From positions 28,053,361-28,117,360 of the forward strand of contig CM057152.1 of assembly GCA_029962745.1 (NCBI GenBank): a DNA stretch of 64,000 nucleotides, given 5' to 3'. Made by a program: the position numbers and the translations under genes. Each line of letters starts with the position of its first letter. Position 1 is the first letter of the stretch. This DNA comes from Echinometra lucunter (lineage: Eukaryota > Echinodermata > Echinoidea > Camarodonta > Echinometridae). Under the pieces are notes generated by a model that was not told where the DNA came from, searched no databases, and saw nothing but the letters and a program-made list of their open reading frames with translations. Positions 1-12,700 of the stretch are shown here, piece by piece.

Positions 1-1537
1 AGTAACTCTTGTCATTACGATATGGATACAATGATGGACCACTTTAACCAAAGTACAATGACAATGACAAAGACAGAGATAGGATCGGTGAGAGCAACCA
101 TACTCTTGCAGGATTCCAGGCTAAATCGCTCGCCATGTAGATCTGAAGAAAAAAAAAGATGGAAAAGAGAGCGATTAAACATTAACGATCCGCTACGATG
201 CTCCAGCGCAAAGAGAATGGAAAAGAAGAAAAAGAAGAAGAAGAAGAAGAAGAAGAAGAAGAAAGATCGACTCTTGATAATTTAACGCAGCTGATACGTC
301 GCTTTTGGCCATTTTTCGGAAGTTTCCTCAGACAGGGTTTTTGTAACTTGAACATGATTGGTTGAAAGTAAGATACCAGTATCTGGGGTGCATGTAAGGA
401 ATTGTAATGTGTAAGGTGCTCTGTCACCAAGTTTTTTCGTTTAACACAAAAGAGAAAATCGGAGAGGACCAACATTAGAGCCATGGGTTTATTCATGATA
501 AGTTTGGAGAAGGGCTACTATAACAGAGTTATGATGAGAAAAACAATAACAACTATACAACTAATTTTTAAATGATATTGTACCTGTATATCAAGAGCCT
601 CCTGGGGAGCGTTTCATGAAAGGACTTGTCGGATGATTCATCCAACAAAGTCTGTTTTATCCGACAGTTACCATAGTAACGATGCTTCTCAGCCAATCAA
701 AATCAAGGAAAGATGTCAGATCTGACAACTTGTCAGACAACAAATGTTGATGAAACGCTCCCCTGATTGGTCTGAAGTTGTCTTGAGACGGAAGACGTCA
801 TACCACAGATAATGACGTAACATTTGGTCATCGCATTCGTGTAATTAATGTAGGGTTTGGTCACAAGCGCAGTATAAGCGTTAAGCGCCTTTAAAAAGAG
901 GGTGCGCAAGGTAATACTGTAGTATAGTTTGGGTAAACATTTTGGGCGTAGCCTTAACGCTTAAGCTGTGACAACGCCTGCATATTTAACGCACTTATTA
1001 TTGTCCCTGGTAACAGAAAATGTCAACAAACCACATTCTCCTGCAACTTTGCGATTTGAGAACTATCTGTCATATTTTTGGCAATTTTCGACTATTTCTA
1101 ACCTCTCAAAGCCTTTCTTTCAAACCCGCCAGGTTAGTATCTTATCATAAGACAGCACTGAATAAACTGTACAAGTCTGAAGAAGACTGAAGCAGTAATT
1201 TCTCTATTATGAAGCAAGATATGTTGAGCTTTTTCACTGAGAATTGTTGATGTTTCCTGCAATATCAATATTACGCAGGTCTAGGCCTATCAGGATGTCT
1301 ATCGGGAATGTATGTTAAGTGCTAAATACATAGATCCTTCTTCCCCTTACCATCTTGTCTTTTCATTCCATTTCTTCTTGCCCCTCTCTTTTGTAGATCA
1401 TAGTTTCGAACTTCTATCTTTTGAAACATATCTATTTGGCGATGTATTGTGTCAGACGCATCCGTTCCCCACACCCCTGGGTCCTGGGAAGACCTTTACC
1501 TTGTATCGGGTCAGCTTCTCCCGTCATCAAACCACCG
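1..1537. other. Region upstream of the kinase gene, no gene seen
   Basis: No convincing coding exon is visible. The stretch holds a short GAA microsatellite (about 222-262) and one copy of a dispersed MITE (604-763, listed separately). Open frames here are short, have no recognisable domain and lack paired splice sites. The promoter and 5' UTR of the downstream kinase gene should lie in or near the right end, but no core promoter motif stands out. Confidence 0.6.
604..763. mobile_element. MITE family A, copy 1
   Basis: A 160-bp element with matching inverted ends: GGGGAGCGTTTCAT on the left and its complement ATGAAACGCTCCCC on the right. Two further copies of nearly identical sequence occur at 8846-8996 and 14549-14708. 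All three share the internal stretch around TTCTCAGCCAATCAAAATCA. There is no coding capacity, so this is a non-autonomous element. No clear target-site duplication was seen. Confidence 0.85.
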
Positions 1538-4500
1538 ATGGCTAACTCCCTGGATGTAAGCAATGTAGTGATGACGATGATGAGAAAAATTAGACCTTTA
1601 GATAATGGAAAGATAAACACACTCCAAAAACATATGTAAACAATTAAAATAGTTAAAAGAAGCTGACAAAACTTGGTAAAACACAGTCAACTCAATAAAC
1701 TGAATAAAAGAAGCCTCCCAGCAGTATTCATTTTCATTTTCCCTTTCTCCTTTTCTACTTCCCTCCTCCCCGTTTTCCTCTTTTCTTGTTCTTATTTTTC
1801 TTTTTTTGGGTTCTTCTTGACATTATAATTACTAAGGTAGAAATGACTAAATATAATTCCGTTTTATGATTTCACTACTTGTATTTCATCAATTTCATTA
1901 TCTCCATCATTATCATCATTATCACCATCAACATCATCATCGTCATAAAAATAATCATCATCATGAAAATTAACATTTACTTTAATGAATGTCACAATTA
2001 TTAATATCATTCTAATTTTCATGATTAAAAATTCACAGAAGCTGTGTTGGTCTTACGGAGACCCTACATTCTCCTTGTCAACTAACCCGCCCCCGGCCCC
2101 ACCAGCTGACCAACTCACAGGAAAGCTTCTGCTTCAATGCCTCAAGACTTCCTCCGACAAACGGCAACTCGAGGAACGGCTAAATGTAAGTCTCTATTCA
2201 GAATATAAATTCAGATCTTGAAATGTGTCTGTCTGTCTACATGTAAACAAAATTGTTCTAAATGGTAATGATTTATCTCATTCGAAGCGAACGGTAGAAC
2301 TTTTTAAAAACTTGTTAAAAATCCATTTGTTCGATTGATAATCGAAGAAGTTTATCTTTAGAATTTTTTTCCTGCTACTGATATAGATCAGTATAATGTA
2401 AATTCTATTTATGTGATAACTATCCCTTCATTATCATTTTCATTATCCTGTTATTATCAATGCAGAGCCTGGCATCAGAGCTCGGAGTTGGGGCTGGAGG
2501 AGACATCAACAAAATCGTGGACGACATTCGCTGTCGAGTTCGCGAGTCCGAGGAGAAAAGGCAGGCTGCAGAGAAGAGGGCTCGGGCAATCGAGCAGAAA
2601 CATCTAGACTCTGCCATGAAGGTTCAAGTCCTGGAAATGGAGCTGGCTGAGGCCAGAAGACAGAGAGATGCTGCTCTGCAAGACCTCCAGGTTATTACAT
2701 TTATATATACATGTATATATATATATATTTTCCCTTAAATCTGCTTGATGTCACTGCTTACTTATTGAGAAAAAGGGTATTTCTCAAAGGAGCACGGTGT
2801 GTCAATTGAATGTCAATTGTTATCATATTTGCAATCAGTTGGTAGTAAAATATGTAATTATATAATTTGCATAATCATTCATATTATTAAAAATACTCAT
2901 TATACGCTATAATGTAAGATATCTGATAAGAATGATTAATTAGGAATTTCTCTCATATTTTCATATTATTTCAGGACTTTAGTTGGCAACCCGCTCTCGT
3001 CTCTTCTCCTGCCGCCAGTCAGACTGCTCGTGTCCCTTGGTAAGAATTCATCCCTAAATGTTAAAAAAAGTGGAAGAAGTTTCTTAAGATTAAATGCCTA
3101 CTTTGGAGGATGTATCGTGTCCATTCTTTTCATAAGTCTAGAGGCATATGAAGAGATCTTGAAAAGAACATGAAGAACAAAGAAAAACGAACTGTTTTTA
3201 GAAGTGATTGGTTAAGTTCTTTTGTTTAATCTCCCAGGGACTCTGAGGGTAATTCCCAAACACCTTCCTCAGAGCCATCAGACACTCGAGTAGAACCCAA
3301 CATTCCCTCTACACCGTTAACACCCTACAATCCATCTACACCAGAGACAGCACCATATCCCACCACTACCCCAGACACAGCACCAATTGACACCTTAGCT
3401 GTGCCCACTGGGTAAGAAAGAGGGGGTTTGGGATTGGAAAAAAAAATCAGTTTCAATTAACTTGTAATTTCAAAATGGGTCTAAATCTAAAAAAAGTTAA
3501 TAAATGTAATTCACTACAAAATTCAAAACATGAAGGAAACTTTAAAAAAAAAATACAAGGTTAGTTTACATTCGTCTTTGGCCAAAATTGCAATCAAGTT
3601 GGCACAACAGTAATAATGGGCATTAATGGTCATATTTATTCATTCTGTTATTAGACGAACAAGTCCTAGTCCAGCGGCTAGTGGTTTGGTGCCAGAAGTC
3701 AACACTTCCTCAGCAGTTCTCACCTCTGCTCAGAGCACTGTGGCCGTCCATCGTTCACCAAGCCCAAACTCACGGTAAGACAATTTCCTATCAAATACCC
3801 AATGATTTAATATGGTGAATAAAAAAGAAATTTCTTATTCATTTGCACTTAACTCCCATCTTTCTCTAACTTTTTATCTATTTCTCTAGATCACCATCAG
3901 TGAGTGGGGCTGTTGCCTCCATCTCCTCGAGCAATGCAGCTGCCCCTGCCCCCTCTTACATCTGGAACATAGATGACTTGAAGTCATTCCATCAAGTAGG
4001 GGGCGATGTCATCCTGGGCAGCGGGGGTGAGTGCTACAGTCCACCTGTTCCGCCATCGCCTGACTGATAAGCCCATAGCTGTGAAGGTCTTCAAGCTCCC
4101 TAATGACATCCAGGAGATGAACATGAAGGTTGGTGGATTAGTTCAGTGACTCAACATCACCATTTACAGTTCATTTACATTTCTAAAACAAGGACAGCAT
4201 TGCTATCATCATTTTCTACCTGATTTGAAACAAGGTACAATAAAAATAAACCTTTTCCTAACTTGTTGTCTTTGACAGATGCAGCAGATCCTTGAGGAAG
4301 CCAGCCTCTTAGACATCATGGGTAGGAATGAGTGCTTCCCAAGCTACTTGGGTTGCCTGGAGACCAGCCCAGGCTTTGTTGGTCTTGCAATGGACTTCAT
4401 CGGCGACTCGACGACTGGGGAGTCGTGGACTCTGGAGCGAGGCATGCGAGAGCTATTCCTTACTACTAAGGAATGGTGAGTAACTTGGTTGAATAAAAAT

Positions 4501-5198
4501 TTTGATAACTTTAGACAACACATTATGTCTGCATGTTTTATGTGTTCCTTTTTCTGATATGTGATTATTTCCTTTCTCTTCATTTCAGGCTTCAGCTAGC
4601 TCTCGATATAACCAAGTCTCTTGGTCGGATTCATGAGATGGGATATCTCATGAACGACTTGAAGGAAGACAACTGCCTCCTTCAGAAGTCTCAGACAGGT
4701 CGATGGCAGGCAGTGATTGTTGACTTCGGTCTGGTGTTCCCCAAGACTACGCCTTTCTTCTGCAGATTTTCTGATGAGGATAAAGAGAAATACCGAAGAA
4801 GGGTAGGTTTGATCTTACAGACCAAGCGTTAAATTGATTGATGGTACATTTCTCATTTCTAGATTGACAAATTCAAGTGAACTATAAAAGAATTCAATAT
4901 CTGGACTCGGTTTTTATTCACATATTTGTTGTTCTAGTAATAAACAAGACATGTAAACTTTGATTTTTTTTTCAACCAACAGGAGGTGTACGTCCATATC
5001 GCTCCAGAGTGTGCCCTAGATGACCAGGGTACAACGGTCAGGAGTGATATCTTCCAGCTGGGACGACTTCTAAGACTGATGGGGATTGCTGTCAACAATG
5101 GCGAGCTCAATTTCTTTGGTGAATTGTGCTGTGACAGTGTTCCCTTCAATCGACCTACCATCAAGGAACTCGTTGACGTGTTGGAACTTCTGACCTAG
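1538..5198 (+). CDS. Coiled-coil protein kinase, about 537 residues, 10 exons
   Basis: Exons: 1538-1555 (start exon, tentative), 2039-2185, 2466-2690, 2975-3039, 3238-3411, 3655-3774, 3890-4128, 4279-4475, 4589-4802, 4983-5198. All have GT/AG borders and compatible phases. Exons 2-3 encode a charged coiled coil; exons 4-7 a Ser/Thr/Pro-rich linker; exons 7-10 a kinase domain. Visible motifs are a glycine loop (GSGVSATV after frame repair), the lysine in IAVKVF, the helix-C glutamate in ILEEASLL, catalytic loop MNDLKEDN, DFG in VDFGLV, APE in HIAPE, and RPTIKELV near the end. HRD is replaced by MND, but the catalytic Asp, Lys and Asn are kept. A G run at 4023-4027 has one base too many for the frame; removing one restores both the glycine loop and phase with the next exon. 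The start ATG sits in a good context (ACCGATGG) but the 18-nt exon is an inference. Not assigned to a named kinase family. Confidence 0.85.
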
Positions 5199-5247
5199 AC
5201 GGACATTGTATTCGAAAAGATGTTAATTCACATTCTCTCTCTCACAA

Positions 5248-5253
5248 AATAAA
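5248..5253 (+). promoter_or_regulatory. Candidate polyadenylation signal of the kinase gene
   Basis: AATAAA lies about 50 bases after the TAG stop at 5196-5198, a plausible distance for a short 3' UTR. Inferred from position only. Confidence 0.5.
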
Positions 5254-5910
5254 AAGGGTGGGTGAAATATCATGAAAACAAATATAACAGTGCATTACAA
5301 CTGTTTAAGATGCGGTTTTCTTTATGCATTTATTTAAAGTCGGTTTCCTAACTATTAGAAATATACAACAAAAACAGAAATAATTCATCTTAGTAGCAAT
5401 TACCATCTTTCTGAACTTTGGATCCTCATTAATAACGGTATATGATTGTGGTGATCACACTTGATAACATCTTTTCGAAATACAGTGTCTGGGTAAGTAT
5501 TTGTAAATATCTCTTAATCTTTTACATCTTACATATACAGATTACGTTTGTGAATAATTCAGTGACTGCTGAAGATATCAAGCACTGATAACACTTGGTT
5601 AACATGGAATTATTAAAAAGCCAGGATGCAAAAAAGAGCTGCAATCAAAAGGGTGTTGCGTGTTACAAAAGGGGGAAAAAATTACAAAACAGCAGATATT
5701 TGCTTATCAAAAACGATCTGTCTTGAAAATGGCAAATCATTATCTAACAACAAACAAACAAACAAAAAAGATAAGTCATTCCCGTTTCATGCTGGCAAAA
5801 TAATTAAAGTAGTTATGGCATATGCACCCTGAAATCATATATAAAGAAATCAAGAGCACACAGACTGCAGACTCAAAAATGAATTTTTGCCGGCATAATA
5901 AGCCACTCTG

Positions 5911-7168
5911 TTTCAAACATTCGGAGATGGAATAATCGTTCAATCAAAGGTAGTCCATCACGGTGCAGAGCGGGGTGGGGCTCTGTACATACCTAAACAT
6001 CTGGTTGGCAAGCAAATCATGTATAGTATACTAGAAATTACATAAACATGTCAGTTAGCTTATAAAGCCAAACCATCCACATGCATCCACCAATTTGGTT
6101 TCAGATGATGCGCTGGGAGGAATTCATCATTTTTATTTATGTCATTTTCATATGAAAGACAGAAAAAATCTTTCTAATGATGTATAAATTAACAAACATA
6201 AATTTTGAATTCTTGACTGATTTTTACATGAACTTGTATTTCTCCTTTTTATAGGGACATCCTGTATGGCTCTACTGGTCTACAATGCAAGCTGCAAGCT
6301 TCGAAAATTTTCTTGCTCACTTACTTCTCACTCTTTCTCTCTCTCTCTTTCCCTTTCTCGCTCCTCTCACAGTTCAATTGATGGCTTGCTTCTGCACTAG
6401 CATAGGCACCCTTATTATAGTGGAAGTAGCACAGTTAAAAGACCACAGCAAATTAAACGAGATGTTGACAATTATTGAATATTATACTTATTTCAAACAT
6501 TCGGAGATGGAATAATCGTTCAATCAAAGGTAGTCCATCACGGTGCAGAGCGGGGTGGGGCTCTGTACATACCTAAACATCTGGTTGGCAAGCAAATCAC
6601 GTACAGTATACTAGAAATTACATAAACATGTCAGTTAGCTTATAAAGCCAAACCATCCACATGCATACACCAATTTGGTTTCAGATGATGCGCTGGGAGG
6701 AATTCATCATTTTTATTTATGTCATTTTCATATGAAAGACAGAAAAAATCTTTCTAATGATGTATAAATTAACAAACATAAATTTTGAATTCTTGACTGA
6801 TTTTTACATGAACTTGTATTTCTCCTTTTTGTAGGGACATCCTGTATGGCTCTACTGGTCTACAATGCAAGCTGCAAGCTTCGAAAATTTTCTTGCTCAC
6901 TTACTTCTCACTCTTTCTCTCTCTCTGCCTCTCCCCCTCTCTCTTTCTCTTTCTTGCTCCTCTCACAGTTCAGATGGCTTGCTTCTGCACTAGCATAGGC
7001 ACCCTTATTATAGTGGAAGTAGCATAGTTAAAAGAGCACAGCAAATTAAACGAGATGTTGACAATTTATGAATATTATACTTATTTCAAACATTCGGAGA
7101 TGGAATAATCATTCAATCGAAGGTAGTCCATCACGGTGCAGAGCGGGGTGGGGCTCTGTACATACCTT
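5911..7168. repeat. Triplicated segment with a conserved hairpin
   Basis: Two nearly identical units start at TTTCAAACATTCGGAGATGG (5911 and 6491, period 580). A third copy starts at 7084 and stays close only to about 7168; a diverged continuation is visible near 7432-7500. Each unit contains a potential hairpin with stem GCAGAGC/GCTCTGT around a GGGGTGGG loop, and a TC-rich tract. Each also has a splice-acceptor-like TAG or CAG before GGACA followed by a similar 60-base stretch. This is tandem segmental duplication between the tails of two convergent genes. No protein could be supported. Confidence 0.8.
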
Positions 7169-8845
7169 CAAAAAATTATTGTGCAATTATGAATAATATA
7201 GACACTTAGTGATAAATGCAGCAATGACCAAAACATCCACTAATTTCAGACAATTGGGTTTTTAACGGCGTCACTTAAGACTGTCCAGGATCGGTCATGC
7301 ATGATTTACTAATCATGTTTTGGCACATTATGAAAGCCATGAAAATGAACTCTCTAATGATTTGTGCTCTCACTATATATTGATTTTGAATACTGAGTAA
7401 TATCCTCATGAATTTGGATTTTTCTTTCAGGGACACCCAGCTTAATAGGATGTCTGGTGATCTACAATATAAACTCTCCACATTTCAAAACCAGCAAAAT
7501 TTCTTGTACCATCTAATGACAAAAGGAAGCAACTCTGAATTTTTTTAAAATTACTTTTTCTTGATTTTGGGTATCATTTTGTATGCTCTACATGATGATG
7601 AAGAAATCAAGGTCACATGACCCCCAATTTCTAAAATACATACATATATAACGCAAGCAATTCCATAGATTTCCACATATAAAAATGAAGTATTTCCTCC
7701 ATTTACGAAGAAACTCATTCTACAGAGTTGCTTCCTTTCGTCATTGGACAGCAGTCTTGCTCAGCTTCTTTGCTCCCTCGCATATATTGTTTCTTAACTA
7801 AAGACAGATGTCTTGCCTACTATAATTATGTGCTGGAAAAAGAAAAAAAAATACAGGGGAACGCAGCTTTCTCTATCGAGGAACATGTGTGTGTGTGTGT
7901 GTGTGGGGGGGGGGGAGTAAAACGTTTTTGACAGAAACACTCTTCCTAGTTGTTGAAGGAAGTGACTTATTTCCAACAGGGCATGTCTAAAAATACATGT
8001 ATGGGAGAGGTATGAGAAGATATTTCTCTCTGTGAAAAATCAATATTCTTTGTTTAATATGCAAACAAATGGAGAAATGCAAGATGCAGATGTAAGGAAT
8101 ATCAGATAGAGTAACCAGTTTGTGTTTGACTGGAATTTTGTAAAAATTTCAGTTAATCTTGTAATTTACTTTATCAGGTTCAACTTACTCTTACACAAAG
8201 AGAAGTAAATAGAAGAAAGACAGAGATGGAGGAAAAAGTGACTTGCAAATAAAACCTGCATATTTAGTGCAAAGGTCTATTAAAGTACACGAAACCCATT
8301 CATGAAACATGTTTCATAGGAAATACACTCAATCACAACGCTCATTAAAATTCAGGTTTTTTTTATTACTTTATCTCAAAATGTATTTACACTAATGACA
8401 TCTTTGTAGTTTTTTAAGATTTTTCACAAATGATGACAATCCACTTTGAAGGATATATCATTCTCTTCATCCTTTCCAAAAATAAGAACAAAAAAAAAAA
8501 AAGGAAAAGAAAAATACATGATTTGAAACAAAGAGATTGATTTAGCTCCATGAAGAGGGAAGCAACATGATTTTGGTTATCAATGCTTTGAACTATAGAA
8601 AAATATTTATTTTTGATGTAAACACAATGAAAACAAAATTAAAAGCTTTTCTTAATACCTGTGCCAATTAATTCATACCAAGCTCAGCCTAGCACAGCTT
8701 CAAGATGCTCCAGAATAATGTCATGTGTCAAAGGTTGCAAAAACAAATGTACCCTGTAGCTCATAGTGTGCAATAACATGTAAAAAAGGATTTTATGGCA
8801 CTACAATATAGAGGGTAATGTCCTTTGGCAATCTCCTTCTCTTCT
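7169..8845. other. Intergenic region between convergent genes
   Basis: No gene recognised. It includes the diverged tail of the third duplicated unit (to about 7520), a GT/G microsatellite at about 7885-7917 and AT-rich unique-looking sequence. TTTATT at 8607-8612 is AATAAA on the minus strand and could end the MTBP 3' UTR, but that would need a UTR of about 1.1 kb and is weak evidence. Confidence 0.5.
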
Positions 8846-8996
8846 GGGAAGCGTTTCATGAAAGGACTTGTCGGATCTTGTCGGATGTTTTATCTGACAG
8901 CTGCCATAGTAACGATGCTTCTCAGCCAATCAAAATCAAGGAAAGATGTCAGATCTGACAGCTTGTCAGACGACAAATGTTGATGAAACGCCTCCC
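8846..8996. mobile_element. MITE family A, copy 2
   Basis: Same family as 604-763: inverted ends GGGAAGCGTTTCATG and ATGAAACGCCTCCC, and the shared TTCTCAGCCAATCAAAATCA core. This copy has lost part of the left arm present in copies 1 and 3 and has extra mismatches at both ends. It lies downstream of the MTBP stop codon, possibly inside its 3' UTR. Confidence 0.85.
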
Positions 8997-9723
8997 TGAT
9001 TCCTGTTCTCTTCTCCCTTCCATTATCTCTTGCCCTTTGTTTTTACATTTCTATTAATTTCTCTTTTCAGCTTCTGATTAAGGAATTTAAATCAGGTTCC
9101 CCCCACCAAATCCTCATATCTCTGCCAGTATGGCATGCATACTCTTCAAGAGAGGTTCACACCTGTACTACCTACTGCAAACATGGCATATTTCACTCAT
9201 TTAAGCACAGCACAACACTTGCTTGAAAACAAAACCTCACAAAATATTTTGTATTTTGTACATAATCAAAGTTCTCCAAAATGTCCGCGGAAATTAAAAT
9301 GTGTGATAGTGTTTACCTCGGCTTAGTGCGAAATATTAATCACGTGGAAAATTTCCACTTTTACAGTACATGATTAAAACTCATTTCAGGACATCTGTGA
9401 AAACTGTCCATCTTCCTTCGGTAACAGGAATACTGCAAGGAAAAGTATAATTCAAGGCTGTTGCAGGGAAAGACATCTTGAGAGCTACAGTCTATGGAAC
9501 TGATGGCTCACAACATTTGCAGCCCAAAAGACCAACAAGAACAATGCCAACTCTTCTGAAGATCATCTGAAGGTTCAAGGGAGCAATGTTCAACAAGACC
9601 ACCATATCAGTCTCATGGGCCCTCTGACAACTTTTCTTTTCGGGATGTCCATCTGGCCTTTTTGGTTGTCACTGGTCCACTGGGATGTTTCCTTCATGAT
9701 GTCGTTGCTGCTCTTGTAGTCCA

Positions 9724-12700
9724 TCATGATGTCGTTTTTGCTCTATTCTGCTCAAATGTAATAACAAAGTCAGCGTTGGCCTCTGCAATCTTCCTCATTT
9801 CCTCATAAAGGCCCTTAGAAGACTTCAGATCCTGGTCACAAAGAAAATGGTAAGATAACTCAAGTTAATTCAGGTTGTTTCTTTGACTGGAAGACATTAC
9901 TGTGCAAATTAGACTTCAATAAGAACTTTAAGAAACCTCCATTAACCCATTCGTGACAGGAATTATTTAAAGCCTAATTTGATCAGCTTTTATTCTTCAA
10001 ATTGGCAACACCAACATTTTTATTTTATTGCTACATTTTTCTTATAAAACATCATGTATCTGAAATGAATATAAATTGACAGAAATTATGATGAGAAGTA
10101 AAAAAGTTGCCAATTTGCAGGGGAAAACGGTGATTTTAAACTTTCTATCACATTGCCAATTTAAGGATTTTAATGCTTATTTTCCTTTGAAAATTTTTTA
10201 GCATCAAACAACAAATATTGACGCAACCAAAATGGGCACAGTTTGTGTAGAATTTTTTGCTCTTTCTGCTCATGTATTTGGTATGATTTTTAGAGCTTTG
10301 CATCAAAAGATATTAGGCCAAACCACAAAATGTGGACCTTCTGTCATGAATGAGTTAAAGCTACTGGGTATCTTTTATAAACATGAGCTGAATGGCCCTG
10401 TATGCTATCAGTGTATGTAATATTATGTAAAAATGAAGCCCTGCAAAATGCACTTCAAAAGCATCATCTCATGCTTCACAAAAAGTGAAATATACATGTG
10501 ACCGGAAATGTAAGTCTTTTTTACCCCATAGACTGCTTTGTTAGACAAAAGCATACCCAGGTTGGTTTTGCAAATGGCAGAATTCAGTGACAGATATCCT
10601 GATAATATCTTCTATTTCAAAACCTTTATATTCCTGGTTGGTTATTTATCCTTCTGAGCATCTTTATACAACACAGACATAAAAATTCAATAATTTTAAT
10701 AAATCAAGCCTTCACAAAGTTACGGGATCCCCTTAAAATGACTTTACATGTTTACCTTGTTAATAACTAAAATACAATTCACTCCCAGATCCCAATCAAA
10801 TGATCAATTGAGCACTGTCATGTGCGATTAATTAATCAGGCTATCATGTTTTGTCAATTTGAAAGAGTGCAATAGTGTATAGCCCAGGGGCGGCGCTTGG
10901 GGGCAGTCGGAATGCCTCCCCTATGATTTTTCAAGTGATTAAAAAAAAGGAGAAAAAAAAAGAGGAGGAAGAAGAAAGAAGAGGGTGGGAAAAGAAAGGC
11001 CTGGGACTTGCAACTATATAATACCCCTATTTGTTCATTTAAAACATCAATAAATTCACATATGGGTCATCTTGTCCCCCTATCCAAATACCATGGCGCT
11101 GCTCCTGGTATAGCCCTATCCAATGATTCAAAGAGTGCGAGATGTGCAGCAGTGCAAGTAGAGTTAAGTGCGCTTACATTATGTGAGAGATAACACATGT
11201 AGCAATGCAGAGATGTTACTGTGCATAGGAGTAAGCACACTAAAATTGCGATTTACTTGCCATCAATAATTAGGACCAATCTAATCTACATAATCAAATG
11301 ACAAGGATCTAGGAGTTTTGTTGCTCCAAATAAATGATGAATTTTTTCATTCATCCATTATACAATCTATCGGCTCTTGCTAAGACTGCCCATGCACCTA
11401 TCTTACTCAGCCTGACATCTTCATACAATAGATACGCACAGCCCTATAATGAGTATGTTAAGACCATTATACTGAAATCTTTCTCGTGCAACATTAGTAT
11501 AACAATGTTCCAATCTCTACCAAAATCTGATAACATCCAGATTACAGTGTGCAGGAAGCTTTTCATATAAAAGCCATTCATAATATAACTTACTTTCACA
11601 AACATTTTGGTTTGGGTGTATAGTCTGGTAACACAGGGCTTGTAGCAAGGATGACTGGAATTGATGCCCTTGGCTGCCAGTGTCTCTTCCACAATGGAAC
11701 GCAATTTCTATAAAATGCAGCAAGGAGAGAAAGGCAAGAGTTACAACTACATAGAACTACATACATGGGATGATGAAAAAAGAAACTGGTTATATCTCCA
11801 TGAAGACCTGTGATTTTCAAAGCCTAATCATGCATAAATTCACTAATCTTTGGGCATCCACACACGAAACCAGTTTAGTTATTTCAAAACATTTGTCCCC
11901 CAATCTATTCAAACAATTCCAATGTTTTTAAAACCAAGTCATTCTCAAAGTAGTGGTTGATAACTTGGGCAATGTCAGGAAAATAGGCCCATTCATATGC
12001 AATGAAAATTATTTACTTGTACATAGGCATATTTTGATACACTCTGCTGCTATCACACTCCTAAAAACAAGGCAATAGCCATAATGTGTCTCACCTCGTT
12101 TTTGCAGGTAAATTGTACCATCCAAATTAGGTTACAAATGGGCTTATTGCTGCAAAGTTACCAACCTCAGTAGAAACTTGCAGGTAAATTTCAACATTTG
12201 ACCTCATCTGACCTTTGACCTATATACATGACCTTTGACACCCAAATAACATTGAGGTCCCCATAGGCATGTACCATCCACGTTTGGTTACAAAGAAGCA
12301 AATGGTCGTAAAGTTATTCCAGTTTGAAAAGTGTTACAGACGGACGAAGGACAGACAGATGGACAGACACTGCTAAGGATCCCTTGGTCTCGCTCCACCT
12401 CGGCAGGGCTCGACAACAACTTTTGACTCATGCATATTTGGACAATCAAAATCAGTTCCTGACAAATTCTCACCCTTTTATGCTTCTCTGATCGTGACCC
12501 TGAGGAAGTTCTTGCTTTTTTAGGCTCTGTGCTCTTGAGAGAGTCTTTAGTTGGTTTCATGGTCTTTTTGGACGGAGTCGACGATGCTGCAGCTGCTGAT
12601 GATGAGGATGGTCGTTGGGAGGAGGAGGAGGTAGATGGAGAAGTGGAAGTGGTGGTGGTAGGATGCAGATCCTTGCCAAGCTTCCTGGCTGACCTCCGGG

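Noticed and set aside
22..285. Lysine-rich small open frame at the window start
   Set aside because: Its length comes from a GAA microsatellite; no splice or homology support.
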